A DNA stretch of 64,000 bases from Pedobacter sp. BS3 (GTDB lineage: Bacteria > Bacteroidota > Bacteroidia > Sphingobacteriales > Sphingobacteriaceae): contig NZ_VTRT01000004.1 of assembly GCF_008274585.1 (NCBI RefSeq), positions 62,001 through 126,000 of the forward strand, written 5' to 3'. Positions 42,126 through 49,423 of this stretch are shown here, piece by piece. The position numbers and the translations under genes are program-made. Position 1 is the stretch's first letter; each line of letters begins with the position of its first letter. Under the pieces are notes generated by a model. It worked only from the letters and a program-made list of their open reading frames with translations. It was not told where the DNA came from and made no database searches.

Positions 42126-43418
42126 TTATGATTCCGGCGTGGACAGACGGATGCTTACCGCGTTTTTATGCGCCTGCAAGCCTTCCAGCCCGGCCAGGAT
42201 TTCTACGGTTGGCCCGATGTTCTTAATGCCATCGGCGGTAATGTGCTGAAACGTAATCTTTTTCAGGAATGAATCAACCGAAACGCCTGAATAGGAGCGG
42301 GCATAAGCGCTTGTGGGCAAGGTATGGTTTGTGCCCGAGGCGTAATCACCGGCGCTTTCCGGCGTAAGATGTCCTAAAAATACAGAGCCGGCATTGGTGA
42401 TTTTTCCGGTAAGCTGCTGCCACTTGTCGGTTGCCAGAATGAGGTGTTCGGGAGCATAGGCATTACTGAAATCCATTGCTTCATCCAACGTAGCGGTAAT
42501 TACAGCATACGAATTTTGAATTGCTTTAGCGGCCACATCCCGGCGGGGAAGCGTTTGCAATTGCTTCTCCAATTCCGGTTGTACCCGGTCTAAAAGCTGT
42601 TGCGATGTAGTGACCAGCACAGCCTGGCTATCGACACCGTGTTCGGCTTGTGCCAGCAAGTCGGCAGCTACGTAAGCCGGATTGGCCTGTTCATCGGCTA
42701 AAACCAATACTTCTGACGGGCCGGCTGGCATATCAATAGCGGTATGCGTTTGAATAATGGTTTTGGCCATGGTAACGTACTGGTTTCCGGGGCCGAAAAC
42801 CTTATCCACTTTGGGAATGCTTTGCGTTCCGTAAGCCATCGCGGCCACGGCTTGCGCTCCGCCAGCCAGGTAAATGCGTTCAATGTCAAGCAACTGTGCG
42901 CAGTAGGCGATAAATCCGTTTACCAAACCATCTTTTTGCGGCGGCGAGCACACGATGATTTCCCTGCATCCTGCAATGCGTGCCGGAATGCCGAGCATTA
43001 AGAAGGTGCTGGGCAGTACGGCGCTACCGCCGGGAATGTATAAACCTACCCGCTCTATGGCCCGGGTTTCACGCCAGCAGGTTACACCGGGCATTGTTTC
43101 TACCGGATTTTCCCTAAGCAACTGGCTTTGGTGAAATTTCAGGATATTCGAATAAGCGATTTTCAGCGCTTGTTTCTGCTGTTCTGAAACCGTGGCGGCC
43201 AAACGGTCAAGCGTATCCCGGTCAAGGTATAATTGCTGTAATTCGATGCCGTCAAACTGCCGGGCGAAGTCTTTTAGCGCATTATCGCCCTGTTGTTTTA
43301 CAGTAGCAATAATCTGTTCTACGCGGCTGCGGATATCATTATTTTCGTCCGTATTGCGTGCGGTAAGCTGTTGTATATCCTGCGCAGACAGGTTGTTATA
43401 TAAATAGCTTGTCAGCAT
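42126..43418 (-). CDS. hisD: Histidinol dehydrogenase
   Basis: A 430-residue zinc enzyme that oxidises histidinol to histidine in two NAD-dependent steps. Conserved blocks include RVGLYIPGGSAVLPSTFLML, VFGPGNQYVTMAKTII, MPAGPSEVLVLADE, LLAQAEHGVDSQAVL and NAYAPEHLILA; the Gln/His in QAEHG and the later His residues are the zinc ligands. It begins 4 bp after the hisG stop. Confidence 0.96.
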   Translation of the reverse strand: MLTSYLYNNLSAQDIQQLTARNTDENNDIRSRVEQIIATVKQQGDNALKDFARQFDGIELQQLYLDRDTLDRLAATVSEQQKQALKIAYSNILKFHQSQLLRENPVETMPGVTCWRETRAIERVGLYIPGGSAVLPSTFLMLGIPARIAGCREIIVCSPPQKDGLVNGFIAYCAQLLDIERIYLAGGAQAVAAMAYGTQSIPKVDKVFGPGNQYVTMAKTIIQTHTAIDMPAGPSEVLVLADEQANPAYVAADLLAQAEHGVDSQAVLVTTSQQLLDRVQPELEKQLQTLPRRDVAAKAIQNSYAVITATLDEAMDFSNAYAPEHLILATDKWQQLTGKITNAGSVFLGHLTPESAGDYASGTNHTLPTSAYARSYSGVSVDSFLKKITFQHITADGIKNIGPTVEILAGLEGLQAHKNAVSIRLSTPES

Positions 43419-43422
43419 GGCT

Positions 43423-44274
43423 TTACAGGATTATTTTTTCGATGGGCATTACCACGATGCCTTGTGCCCCGGCATTTTTCAGGCTGCTGATGCGCTCCCA
43501 GAAATCCTTTTCGGGAATAACGGTGTGCACGGCGCTCCAGCCTTCTTCGGCCAGTGGGACAACTGTTGGACTTTTAATGCCGGGCAACAGCGTTTTAATG
43601 GTATCCAGGTTTTTATTTTCGGCATTGAGTACCACGTACTTGGTTTCTTTGGCCCGTAATACCGATTGTACACGCTGGATAAGCTCCTGCGTAAGCGGAT
43701 TATTTTCTTCGCCTTTACGGCCAATCAGTATGGCTTCTGATTTCAGTACATCCGCAAAGGCTTGTAATCCGTTGCTTTTTAACGTGCCGCCAGTTGATAC
43801 CAAATCGCAAATGGCGTTGCTCATGCCTAATCCGGGAGCAATTTCTACCGAGCCGGAAATGGTACGGATATCGGCTGTTATGTTATTCTTCGCCAGGAAT
43901 CTTTTAAGTATCGATGGGTACGAGGTGGCAATGGCCTTACCGTTCAGGTCGGCTATGGTTTTGATATCGCTGTTAACCGGTATCGCCAGCTTTAATGAGC
44001 ATTTGCCGTAGCCCAGCCGTTGCAGGTAGGCTACATCCACTTCGGTTTCTTCAATAACGTTTTCGCCTACGATTCCCAAATCGGCAATGCCATCCTGAAC
44101 GTATTCCGGGATATCGTCATCGCGAAGAAAAAGAATTTCTAACGGGAAATTAGATACAGGAGATATCAGCGAGCTTTTATAGTTTTCAAAGCTAAGACCG
44201 CAGTTTTTTAGAAGTTCCACCGATTTTTCATTTAATCTGCCGGACTTCTGAATAGCTATTTTTAATGTTTTCAA
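43423..44274 (-). CDS. hisG: ATP phosphoribosyltransferase (long form)
   Basis: HisG joins ATP and PRPP, the first and feedback-controlled step. The 283-residue long form has the two-domain catalytic part (IAIQKSGRLNEKSVELLKNC, DIPEYVQDGIADLGIVGENV, the PRPP loop ISGSVEIAPGLGMSNAICDL) and a C-terminal ACT-like domain (about 210-283) that binds histidine. So it can be regulated by end product without HisZ. Start is TTG 44274, 65 nt after a His-rich leader reading frame. Confidence 0.95.
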   Translation of the reverse strand: MKTLKIAIQKSGRLNEKSVELLKNCGLSFENYKSSLISPVSNFPLEILFLRDDDIPEYVQDGIADLGIVGENVIEETEVDVAYLQRLGYGKCSLKLAIPVNSDIKTIADLNGKAIATSYPSILKRFLAKNNITADIRTISGSVEIAPGLGMSNAICDLVSTGGTLKSNGLQAFADVLKSEAILIGRKGEENNPLTQELIQRVQSVLRAKETKYVVLNAENKNLDTIKTLLPGIKSPTVVPLAEEGWSAVHTVIPEKDFWERISSLKNAGAQGIVVMPIEKIIL

Positions 44275-44319
44275 TGTGTTTTATTTAATCAGACCAATAA
44301 TTTATTACATACTCTTGCT

Positions 44320-44379
44320 TCACGTAGAAACATACAATTTTACCTATCGCCCACCGGGCGATGATGAAAATGTACGTGA
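44320..44379 (-). promoter_or_regulatory. Mutually structured leader RNA of the his operon
   Basis: On the minus strand a 7-bp hairpin ATCGCCC-GGT-GGGCGAT (44362-44346) starts within the last His codon of the leader peptide. A second 7-bp pairing joins TCACGTA (44379-44373, covering His-Val codons) to TACGTGA (44326-44320). A ribosome waiting at the His codons would break the outer stem. No T-run follows, so this is not a standard terminator-type attenuator. Confidence 0.55.
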
Positions 44380-44399
44380 TGTGTGAACAGTACTGGCAT
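44340..44399 (-). CDS. Histidine-rich leader peptide of the his operon
   Basis: A 19-codon reading frame, MPVLFTHHVHFHHRPVGDR, then TAA. Five of residues 7-13 are His (codons CAT CAC GTA CAT TTT CAT CAT). It lies between a consensus promoter (about 25 nt upstream) and hisG (65 nt downstream), where attenuator leader peptides sit. Translation speed through the His codons would report charged tRNA-His. This is a sequence-based call by analogy with enterobacterial his leaders; no homologue was looked up. Confidence 0.8.
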   Translation of the reverse strand: MPVLFTHHVHFHHRPVGDR

Positions 44400-44431
44400 G
44401 TTATTTGGTTCCTGATTCAATGTCGGGAGCG

Positions 44432-44462
44432 CAAATATACGCCCACGCCATCCAAAAACAAA
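44432..44462 (-). promoter_or_regulatory. Promoter of the histidine operon
   Basis: TATATTTG at 44439-44432 matches the -7 box TAnnTTTG, and TTTG at 44462-44459 is the -33 box, 19 nt apart, inside the usual Bacteroidota range. Transcription should start near 44425, about 25 nt before the leader ATG. Confidence 0.75.
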
Positions 44463-44504
44463 ATTAATTTTAGAATAACCCTGTACAAAACACAAAAAGT
44501 GTCC

Positions 44505-45980
44505 ATGAAAAAGAACATCCTGATTTTATTTGCCGCCTTTGCCTTGCTGGCAATAGTAGCTTCCTGTAAAAAGCCCAAATCTGATATTGGCGGTATTTTG
44601 TTCAAAGAAAGCCGAAATAAGATTTTTAAACGTGTTGATTTGGATGATTATGCTGCTGTGTTCGACAGCGTGTTAAAAGCGGAGAAAAAAAATCTTACCA
44701 ATCCAGTTACTATCCGTAAGTTCTACCAGGATAATGAGAACGATGCGTATTTTATTGCGCATTTTGCTCCGAAAGAGCATTTAAAAACTTTGCTGGATTA
44801 TTATGCGAAGGCTCCCGAACATGGTTTGAGCCCGGATTATTTCAATTACACTGAATTGAAACCCCTGATAGACAAATTGTATGATAAGCATGCTATTAAA
44901 ACCGTGAATGAAGCTTACCGGGTTATTGCCCACACGGAATTATTGGTAGCTAACTCGCTGCTCAATTACTCATCGGCAATACAATTTGGTGTGGTAAACC
45001 CGCGAAAAACGTTTTCACGATATTATATGAAGACCGCCCGTCCCGACAGTGCGTTTTATCAGCAGGTATTTACCGTTCAGGATGTAAAATCATACCTGGA
45101 TAGTATTCAGCCGAAAAGCTCAGCGTATATAAAAATACAGGACGCGTTGAAGAATAATACCGTTTATCAGGGGCTTACTGCTGAAGAAACACGTAAAACG
45201 TTCGAATTGGCGCTTGAGCGGTTGCGTTGGCGTAATAAACCTTCGGCCAAACGTTATGTGTGGGTAAATATTGCCGATTTTACCCTGCACTATTTTGAAA
45301 ACGGTGCGGAGAAATTATCGATGAAAGTATGCGCAGGCAAAGGGCCTGACCAGGAAGACGGTCCGCATAATCACCAAACCCCGCAACTAAGCAGCGAAAT
45401 TTATAATGCGCAGGTAAACCCGGTATGGAATATTCCGCAAAGTATTGCCAAGAATGAAATCCTGGAGCATGTGAAGGCCGACCCGTATTACCTGGTAAAC
45501 AACGGCATTAATGTGTATGCTAAAAGCGGCGAAAAACTGGATGCGGAATCGATAGACTGGTCGTCGGTCTCAGCTTCGGATATGCCATACAAGTTTAAGC
45601 AGGCGCCGGGCAATGAAAATTCGCTGGGACGAATTAAGTTTCAGTTTCCTAACGGAAGCAGCGTTTACCTGCACGATACTCCGGCGCAGGAACCGTTTAA
45701 AATGCAGGTACGGGCGGTAAGTCATGGGTGTGTGCGGGTTGAAAAACCGCTGGAGCTGGCACGGGCATTATACGGTGATGGTAAGAAATTTCAACTTATT
45801 GAGAAGGAAATGAACGAAGATATTCCTACCGTTAACGATATCGCTTTAACGCCCAAAGTCCCGGTTTACCTGGATTATATGCCGTGTTTTGTGGATAGCC
45901 GGGGAAATATCAGGATTGTGCCTGATGTGTACAAGCTGGATGCCATTTTATATAACCGAATGAAGCAAGTGCTTTATTAG
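44505..45980 (+). CDS. L,D-transpeptidase (YkuD domain), lipoprotein
   Basis: A 491-residue murein cross-linking enzyme of the YcbB/LdtD-like group. The signal ends in LLAIVASC (lipobox, Cys about residue 21). A helical N-terminal part (about 90-250) precedes the YkuD domain (about 265-450), with WVNIADFTLHYFENG, the capping loop, and the active site VSHGCVRVEKPLELARAL with Cys409. ATG 44505 is chosen; codons upstream of it cross the divergent his promoter. It stands alone. Confidence 0.9.
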   Translation: MKKNILILFAAFALLAIVASCKKPKSDIGGILFKESRNKIFKRVDLDDYAAVFDSVLKAEKKNLTNPVTIRKFYQDNENDAYFIAHFAPKEHLKTLLDYYAKAPEHGLSPDYFNYTELKPLIDKLYDKHAIKTVNEAYRVIAHTELLVANSLLNYSSAIQFGVVNPRKTFSRYYMKTARPDSAFYQQVFTVQDVKSYLDSIQPKSSAYIKIQDALKNNTVYQGLTAEETRKTFELALERLRWRNKPSAKRYVWVNIADFTLHYFENGAEKLSMKVCAGKGPDQEDGPHNHQTPQLSSEIYNAQVNPVWNIPQSIAKNEILEHVKADPYYLVNNGINVYAKSGEKLDAESIDWSSVSASDMPYKFKQAPGNENSLGRIKFQFPNGSSVYLHDTPAQEPFKMQVRAVSHGCVRVEKPLELARALYGDGKKFQLIEKEMNEDIPTVNDIALTPKVPVYLDYMPCFVDSRGNIRIVPDVYKLDAILYNRMKQVLY

Positions 45981-45996
45981 TCAGTATTAAATAGTG

Positions 45997-46052
45997 AAAT
46001 TTGCGAATGGAATCGCAAAATTTATATTAAATTTGCGAATGGAATCGCAAAT
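45997..46052 (+). promoter_or_regulatory. Two tandem palindromic operators before the ATPase gene
   Basis: The 23-bp sequence AAATTTGCGA-ATGGAA-TCGCAAA occurs at 45997 and again at 46029, a 32-bp period. Each has TTTGCGA/TCGCAAA arms around a 6-nt spacer. The second copy includes TAAATTTG (46028-46035), a -7 box, so a bound protein would block the promoter. A half-copy (ATTTGCGAAT) lies after the gene near 47248. Confidence 0.65.
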
Positions 46053-46055
46053 GTT

Positions 46056-47189
46056 ATGATAAAGAGAACGCTTGAAGCTAGCCTGACAGAAAGACTGAAC
46101 GATGAAAAAGCCATTATTATACTTGGCGCACGGCAGGTAGGCAAAAGTACCCTGGTTAATGATTTTCGTGATAAAATGGCTTCTCCGGTAATGTATTGGA
46201 CGGGTGATGATGCCGACATTCGTCAAATGCTGAAGGAGCCGACATCTGCCCGGCTGAAACAACTGATTGGAAAAGCCGCGACTTTAATCATTGACGAGGC
46301 TCAGCGAATAGAAAATATCGGGGTATGTATTAAGTTGATTATAGATAATATCAAAAATATTAAGGTAATTGCTACCGGCTCATCCTCGTTTGATTTGGCT
46401 AACAGGATTAATGAACCATTAACCGGAAGGAAATGGGAATACCGATTGTATCCCTTATCATTTTCAGAGATGGTTAATCATCACGGTTTATTGGAAGAAA
46501 GAAGAATGTTAAATCATCGTTTGGTTTACGGCTATTATCCTGAAATTGTGAATAATCCCGGCGATGAGATGCCCCGGCTGAGACAGTTGGCAGACAGCTA
46601 CCTGTATAAGGATATTCTTACCTGGGAGCGGCTGCTTAAGCCGGAAAAGCTGGAGCGTTTGATACAGGCGTTGGCCTATCAATTGGGTAGTGAGGTATCT
46701 TATAATGAGCTCGGCCAGCTTTGCGGCCTGGACAACCAAACCGTTGAGAAATATATCCAGCTGCTGGAAAAAGCCTATATTATTTATCGTTTACCTTCAT
46801 TTAACCGGAATTTACGTAATGAACTGAAAAAGAGCCGGAAAATATATTTTTATGATAACGGTATCAGAAACGCAGTTATAAACCAGTTTAGTGCGATAGA
46901 AACCCGTCAGGACACCGGCGTTTTGTGGGAAAACTTTATAATGAACGAACGATTAAAGTATATTGATTATCATGCTGTTTATTGCAACCGGTATTTCTGG
47001 CGTACGCATGCCCAGCAGGAAATAGATTATGTTGAAGACCGGAACGGAAAGCTGTACGCTTATGAGTTTAAATGGAATGCCGGGGCAAAAACGAAGTTTC
47101 CGGGTTCTTTCATGTCAGCATACCAGCCTGCTGAAGCATTAGTAATCACTCCCGATAATTTTGTTGACTTTGTAAGCAATGGAGGTTGA
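46056..47189 (+). CDS. AAA-type ATPase with DUF4143 domain
   Basis: A 377-residue cytoplasmic ATPase of the AAA_14/DUF4143 family. The Walker A is LGARQVGKSTLVND near residue 25 and the Walker B is LIIDEAQRI near 75, followed by sensor-type VIATGSSSFDLA. The C-terminal DUF4143 region (about 190-360) has FYDNGIRNAVI, LWENFIMNER and a nuclease-like EIDYVEDRNGKLYAYEFKW. Cellular role is unknown; these genes are sporadically distributed and often mobile. Repeated palindromes cover its promoter. Confidence 0.88.
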   Translation: MIKRTLEASLTERLNDEKAIIILGARQVGKSTLVNDFRDKMASPVMYWTGDDADIRQMLKEPTSARLKQLIGKAATLIIDEAQRIENIGVCIKLIIDNIKNIKVIATGSSSFDLANRINEPLTGRKWEYRLYPLSFSEMVNHHGLLEERRMLNHRLVYGYYPEIVNNPGDEMPRLRQLADSYLYKDILTWERLLKPEKLERLIQALAYQLGSEVSYNELGQLCGLDNQTVEKYIQLLEKAYIIYRLPSFNRNLRNELKKSRKIYFYDNGIRNAVINQFSAIETRQDTGVLWENFIMNERLKYIDYHAVYCNRYFWRTHAQQEIDYVEDRNGKLYAYEFKWNAGAKTKFPGSFMSAYQPAEALVITPDNFVDFVSNGG

Positions 47190-47364
47190 GAATTGTATTT
47201 TCTTTATTAATATAATGATAACATCAACTTTATCTGATGGTAGCTAATTTGCGAATATTTGAAGTTGATAAGTTTTCTACCTGTAATTTTAATATTTTTG
47301 AATTGCCTGTTTTTAATAACGCTGAGTAGTTGACGCTTTTCACTGGAATGGCAGCAAAAAATAT

Positions 47365-47955
47365 ATGGAATCAAAAGCACACACAGATTTGTGGAATTTA
47401 TTCATCGATGGCGATGATAAGGCTTACTCACAGCTATATCTGCATTTTGCTGACGTATTATTTGCTTTTGGTTCAAGATACAGCTTTGATAAGGAACTGG
47501 TGAAAGATAGCATTCATGATGTATTTGTTGATTTATACAGATACCGGAAAAATCTGTCGATAAATGTTAATGTAAAATCGTACCTTCTTACATCGTTAAA
47601 GCGGAAAATCGCTTACCTGTTAAAGAAGCAGGCAGGCAGCGATTATAACGAAAATGCGTTTTTAATTACTTTCTCTGTAGAGGATAAAATTATTGACAAC
47701 GAAAGACAGCGTGAAATACTCTTGAAAGTGAAAAAAGAACTGGATCAACTTCCCGACAGGCAAAAGGAAGCGCTTTACCTTCGATATAATACAGAACTGG
47801 AGTATGAAGAAATAGCCGGAATCATGGATATATCGGTTGCAACCTGCCGCACCATGGTATACCGGGCATTGAAACAACTTCGCGAACGTATGGAAAACGT
47901 TGGAGGTTATCACATGTTGCTGTTTTTATTGAGAACCTGTTGTCCTAAGAATTAA
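47365..47955 (+). CDS. ECF RNA polymerase sigma factor (FecI-like)
   Basis: A 196-residue sigma-70 family protein. Region 2 is LVKDSIHDVFVDLYRYRKN and region 4 is LPDRQKEALYLRYNTELEYE then EIAGIMDISVATCRTMVYRA, with a normal short linker. It is followed by a FecR anti-sigma factor and a SusC receptor with an STN domain, the trans-envelope signalling triad in which ligand binding at the surface frees the sigma factor to transcribe susC/susD. Confidence 0.93.
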   Translation: MESKAHTDLWNLFIDGDDKAYSQLYLHFADVLFAFGSRYSFDKELVKDSIHDVFVDLYRYRKNLSINVNVKSYLLTSLKRKIAYLLKKQAGSDYNENAFLITFSVEDKIIDNERQREILLKVKKELDQLPDRQKEALYLRYNTELEYEEIAGIMDISVATCRTMVYRALKQLRERMENVGGYHMLLFLLRTCCPKN

Positions 47956-48055
47956 TCTTCCGTCTGCCGGACAGCTACGTCAAGTAATTCTCTCCCAATT
48001 AATATATTTTCAATTCACTGAAGGCGCTCTGCCTGGAGAATTGCAGGTATTAGCA

Positions 48056-48083
48056 TTAAATTTCAAATTATTTTGAAATTTAA
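48056..48083 (+). other. Strong hairpin between sigma and anti-sigma genes
   Basis: TTAAATTTCAAA-TTAT-TTTGAAATTTAA, a 12-bp perfect stem with a 4-nt loop. GCGCTCT occurs on both sides (48025-48031 and 48084-48090). It could uncouple expression of FecR from the sigma factor; there is no T-run. Confidence 0.55.
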
Positions 48084-48139
48084 GCGCTCTAAAGTCTATA
48101 AATTACAATCCCGGTACTTTGTGAGGTTAAAATAGATGT

Positions 48140-49276
48140 ATGAAGTCAGGCGAGAAGAAGGCAGAAGATATACTAACAGGTAATATTACTCCCGGCGATC
48201 AGGTTTCACCACGTCAGCAGGAAATAGCATCCGGTATTCAAACCGTATTAAAATACGCCGGTACAGAGAAATTAACATCTCAGGAAAAGCAGCTTTTATG
48301 GAACAGTATAGAACGTAGAACCCAAGGTTTGAGCAAGTCGCTATATACTGTTTGGGTAAAAGTGGCAGCCGTGGTTTTACTGGTTTTAGGTATAGGATTA
48401 TGGCAGTACGCTGAACGCTCCGGCAATAAACAACATGTGGTTCAAACGGCAGATACTATAAAACCAGGTGGCAATAGAGCCCTGCTCACACTTTCTGACG
48501 GAACCCGGATTGCCCTGAATGACCTGAAGGATGGCGTTGTAAAGCATGAAAAAGGAGTAAGGATTATAAAAGTTAAAGGCCAGGTGAAGTATGAAATTAT
48601 TCCCGAAGAAATAAATGAACCAGCTACCTATAATACAATAACTACACCGCTTGGAGGACAATTTAGCGTAAAGCTACCGGATGGTACTCAGGTATGGCTT
48701 AATGCGTCGTCGTCTTTACGTTACCCCACACGGTTTAGTGCAAATAATCGTACAGTAAACTTGCAGGGCGAAGGATATTTCGAGGTAGCAAAAGATAAAT
48801 TTCGCCCATTCAGGGTAGAAACATCGAGACAGACGATAGAAGTACTGGGTACGCATTTTAATGTACAGGCTTATACCAACGAGGAAATAACCAGAACTAC
48901 CTTAATAGAAGGCTCTGTAAAAGTTTTAGTTACAGAGGCCGGAAATCATTCTTCATTTCTCTTAAAACCAGGCCAACAGGCAAACCTTGGTAAAACAATG
49001 TCAATTGCGGCAACAGATACAGTTGAAGCTATTTCCTGGAAAAATGGCCGGTTTTATTTTAATAGCAGCACTTTACCGGAGGTGATGCGGCAACTTGAAC
49101 GCTGGTATAATGTTGAGGTTGATTACACACAGGCGCCTGCCATACACTTTAACGGCGTGATATCACGTTATGCCGACCTGGGTAGTGTATTAAATATGCT
49201 GGAATTTACCGGCGGGATAAAGTTTGAGGTGCATAACAGAAAAATCAGGATAATAAACCCAATTAATAACCCTTAA
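48140..49276 (+). CDS. FecR-family anti-sigma factor
   Basis: A 378-residue inner-membrane protein with an N-terminal cytoplasmic segment that binds the sigma factor, one membrane span (about 75-92, VWVKVAAVVLLVLGIGLW), a periplasmic FecR domain (about 120-280, YNTITTPLGGQFSVKLPDGT, QVWLNASSSLRYP, VEVLGTHFNVQAY-like) and a DUF4974 C-terminal domain (about 300-370). It passes the signal from the STN domain of the adjacent SusC. Confidence 0.93.
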   Translation: MKSGEKKAEDILTGNITPGDQVSPRQQEIASGIQTVLKYAGTEKLTSQEKQLLWNSIERRTQGLSKSLYTVWVKVAAVVLLVLGIGLWQYAERSGNKQHVVQTADTIKPGGNRALLTLSDGTRIALNDLKDGVVKHEKGVRIIKVKGQVKYEIIPEEINEPATYNTITTPLGGQFSVKLPDGTQVWLNASSSLRYPTRFSANNRTVNLQGEGYFEVAKDKFRPFRVETSRQTIEVLGTHFNVQAYTNEEITRTTLIEGSVKVLVTEAGNHSSFLLKPGQQANLGKTMSIAATDTVEAISWKNGRFYFNSSTLPEVMRQLERWYNVEVDYTQAPAIHFNGVISRYADLGSVLNMLEFTGGIKFEVHNRKIRIINPINNP

Positions 49277-49287
49277 AAATAGCAGCT

Positions 49288-49351
49288 ATGGAAGAAAAAT
49301 ACATGTAAGTCTATGATGCCAATAAGCCGGAAGTGTCGCATACTTCCGGCT
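49288..49351 (+). promoter_or_regulatory. Mini-ORF and hairpin between FecR and SusC genes
   Basis: A 6-codon frame MEEKYM (49288-49308) is followed by a 10-bp stem AGCCGGAAGT-GTCGCAT-ACTTCCGGCT (49325-49351). The receptor gene begins 73 bp later. The arrangement could tune transcript passing from the regulator pair into susC. A hairpin at this place is familiar from other FecR-SusC junctions in this family. Confidence 0.5.
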
Positions 49352-49423
49352 CTGTAAGGCCCTGACGATAATAAACGATTAGAGTTAATTAACAAATTCA
49401 ATAACCTTAATTCTTACAAATCT

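Noticed and set aside
44346-44362. Intrinsic terminator in the his leader
   Set aside because: The 7-bp hairpin is followed by AGGTAAAATTG, not a T-run, so a classical terminator cannot be claimed.
44361-44504. N-terminal extension of the L,D-transpeptidase
   Set aside because: It would cross the divergent his leader and promoter and displace a good lipoprotein signal.
46056-47189. Anti-phage defence system
   Set aside because: A lone DUF4143 ATPase with no nuclease, methylase or sensor partner does not support this.
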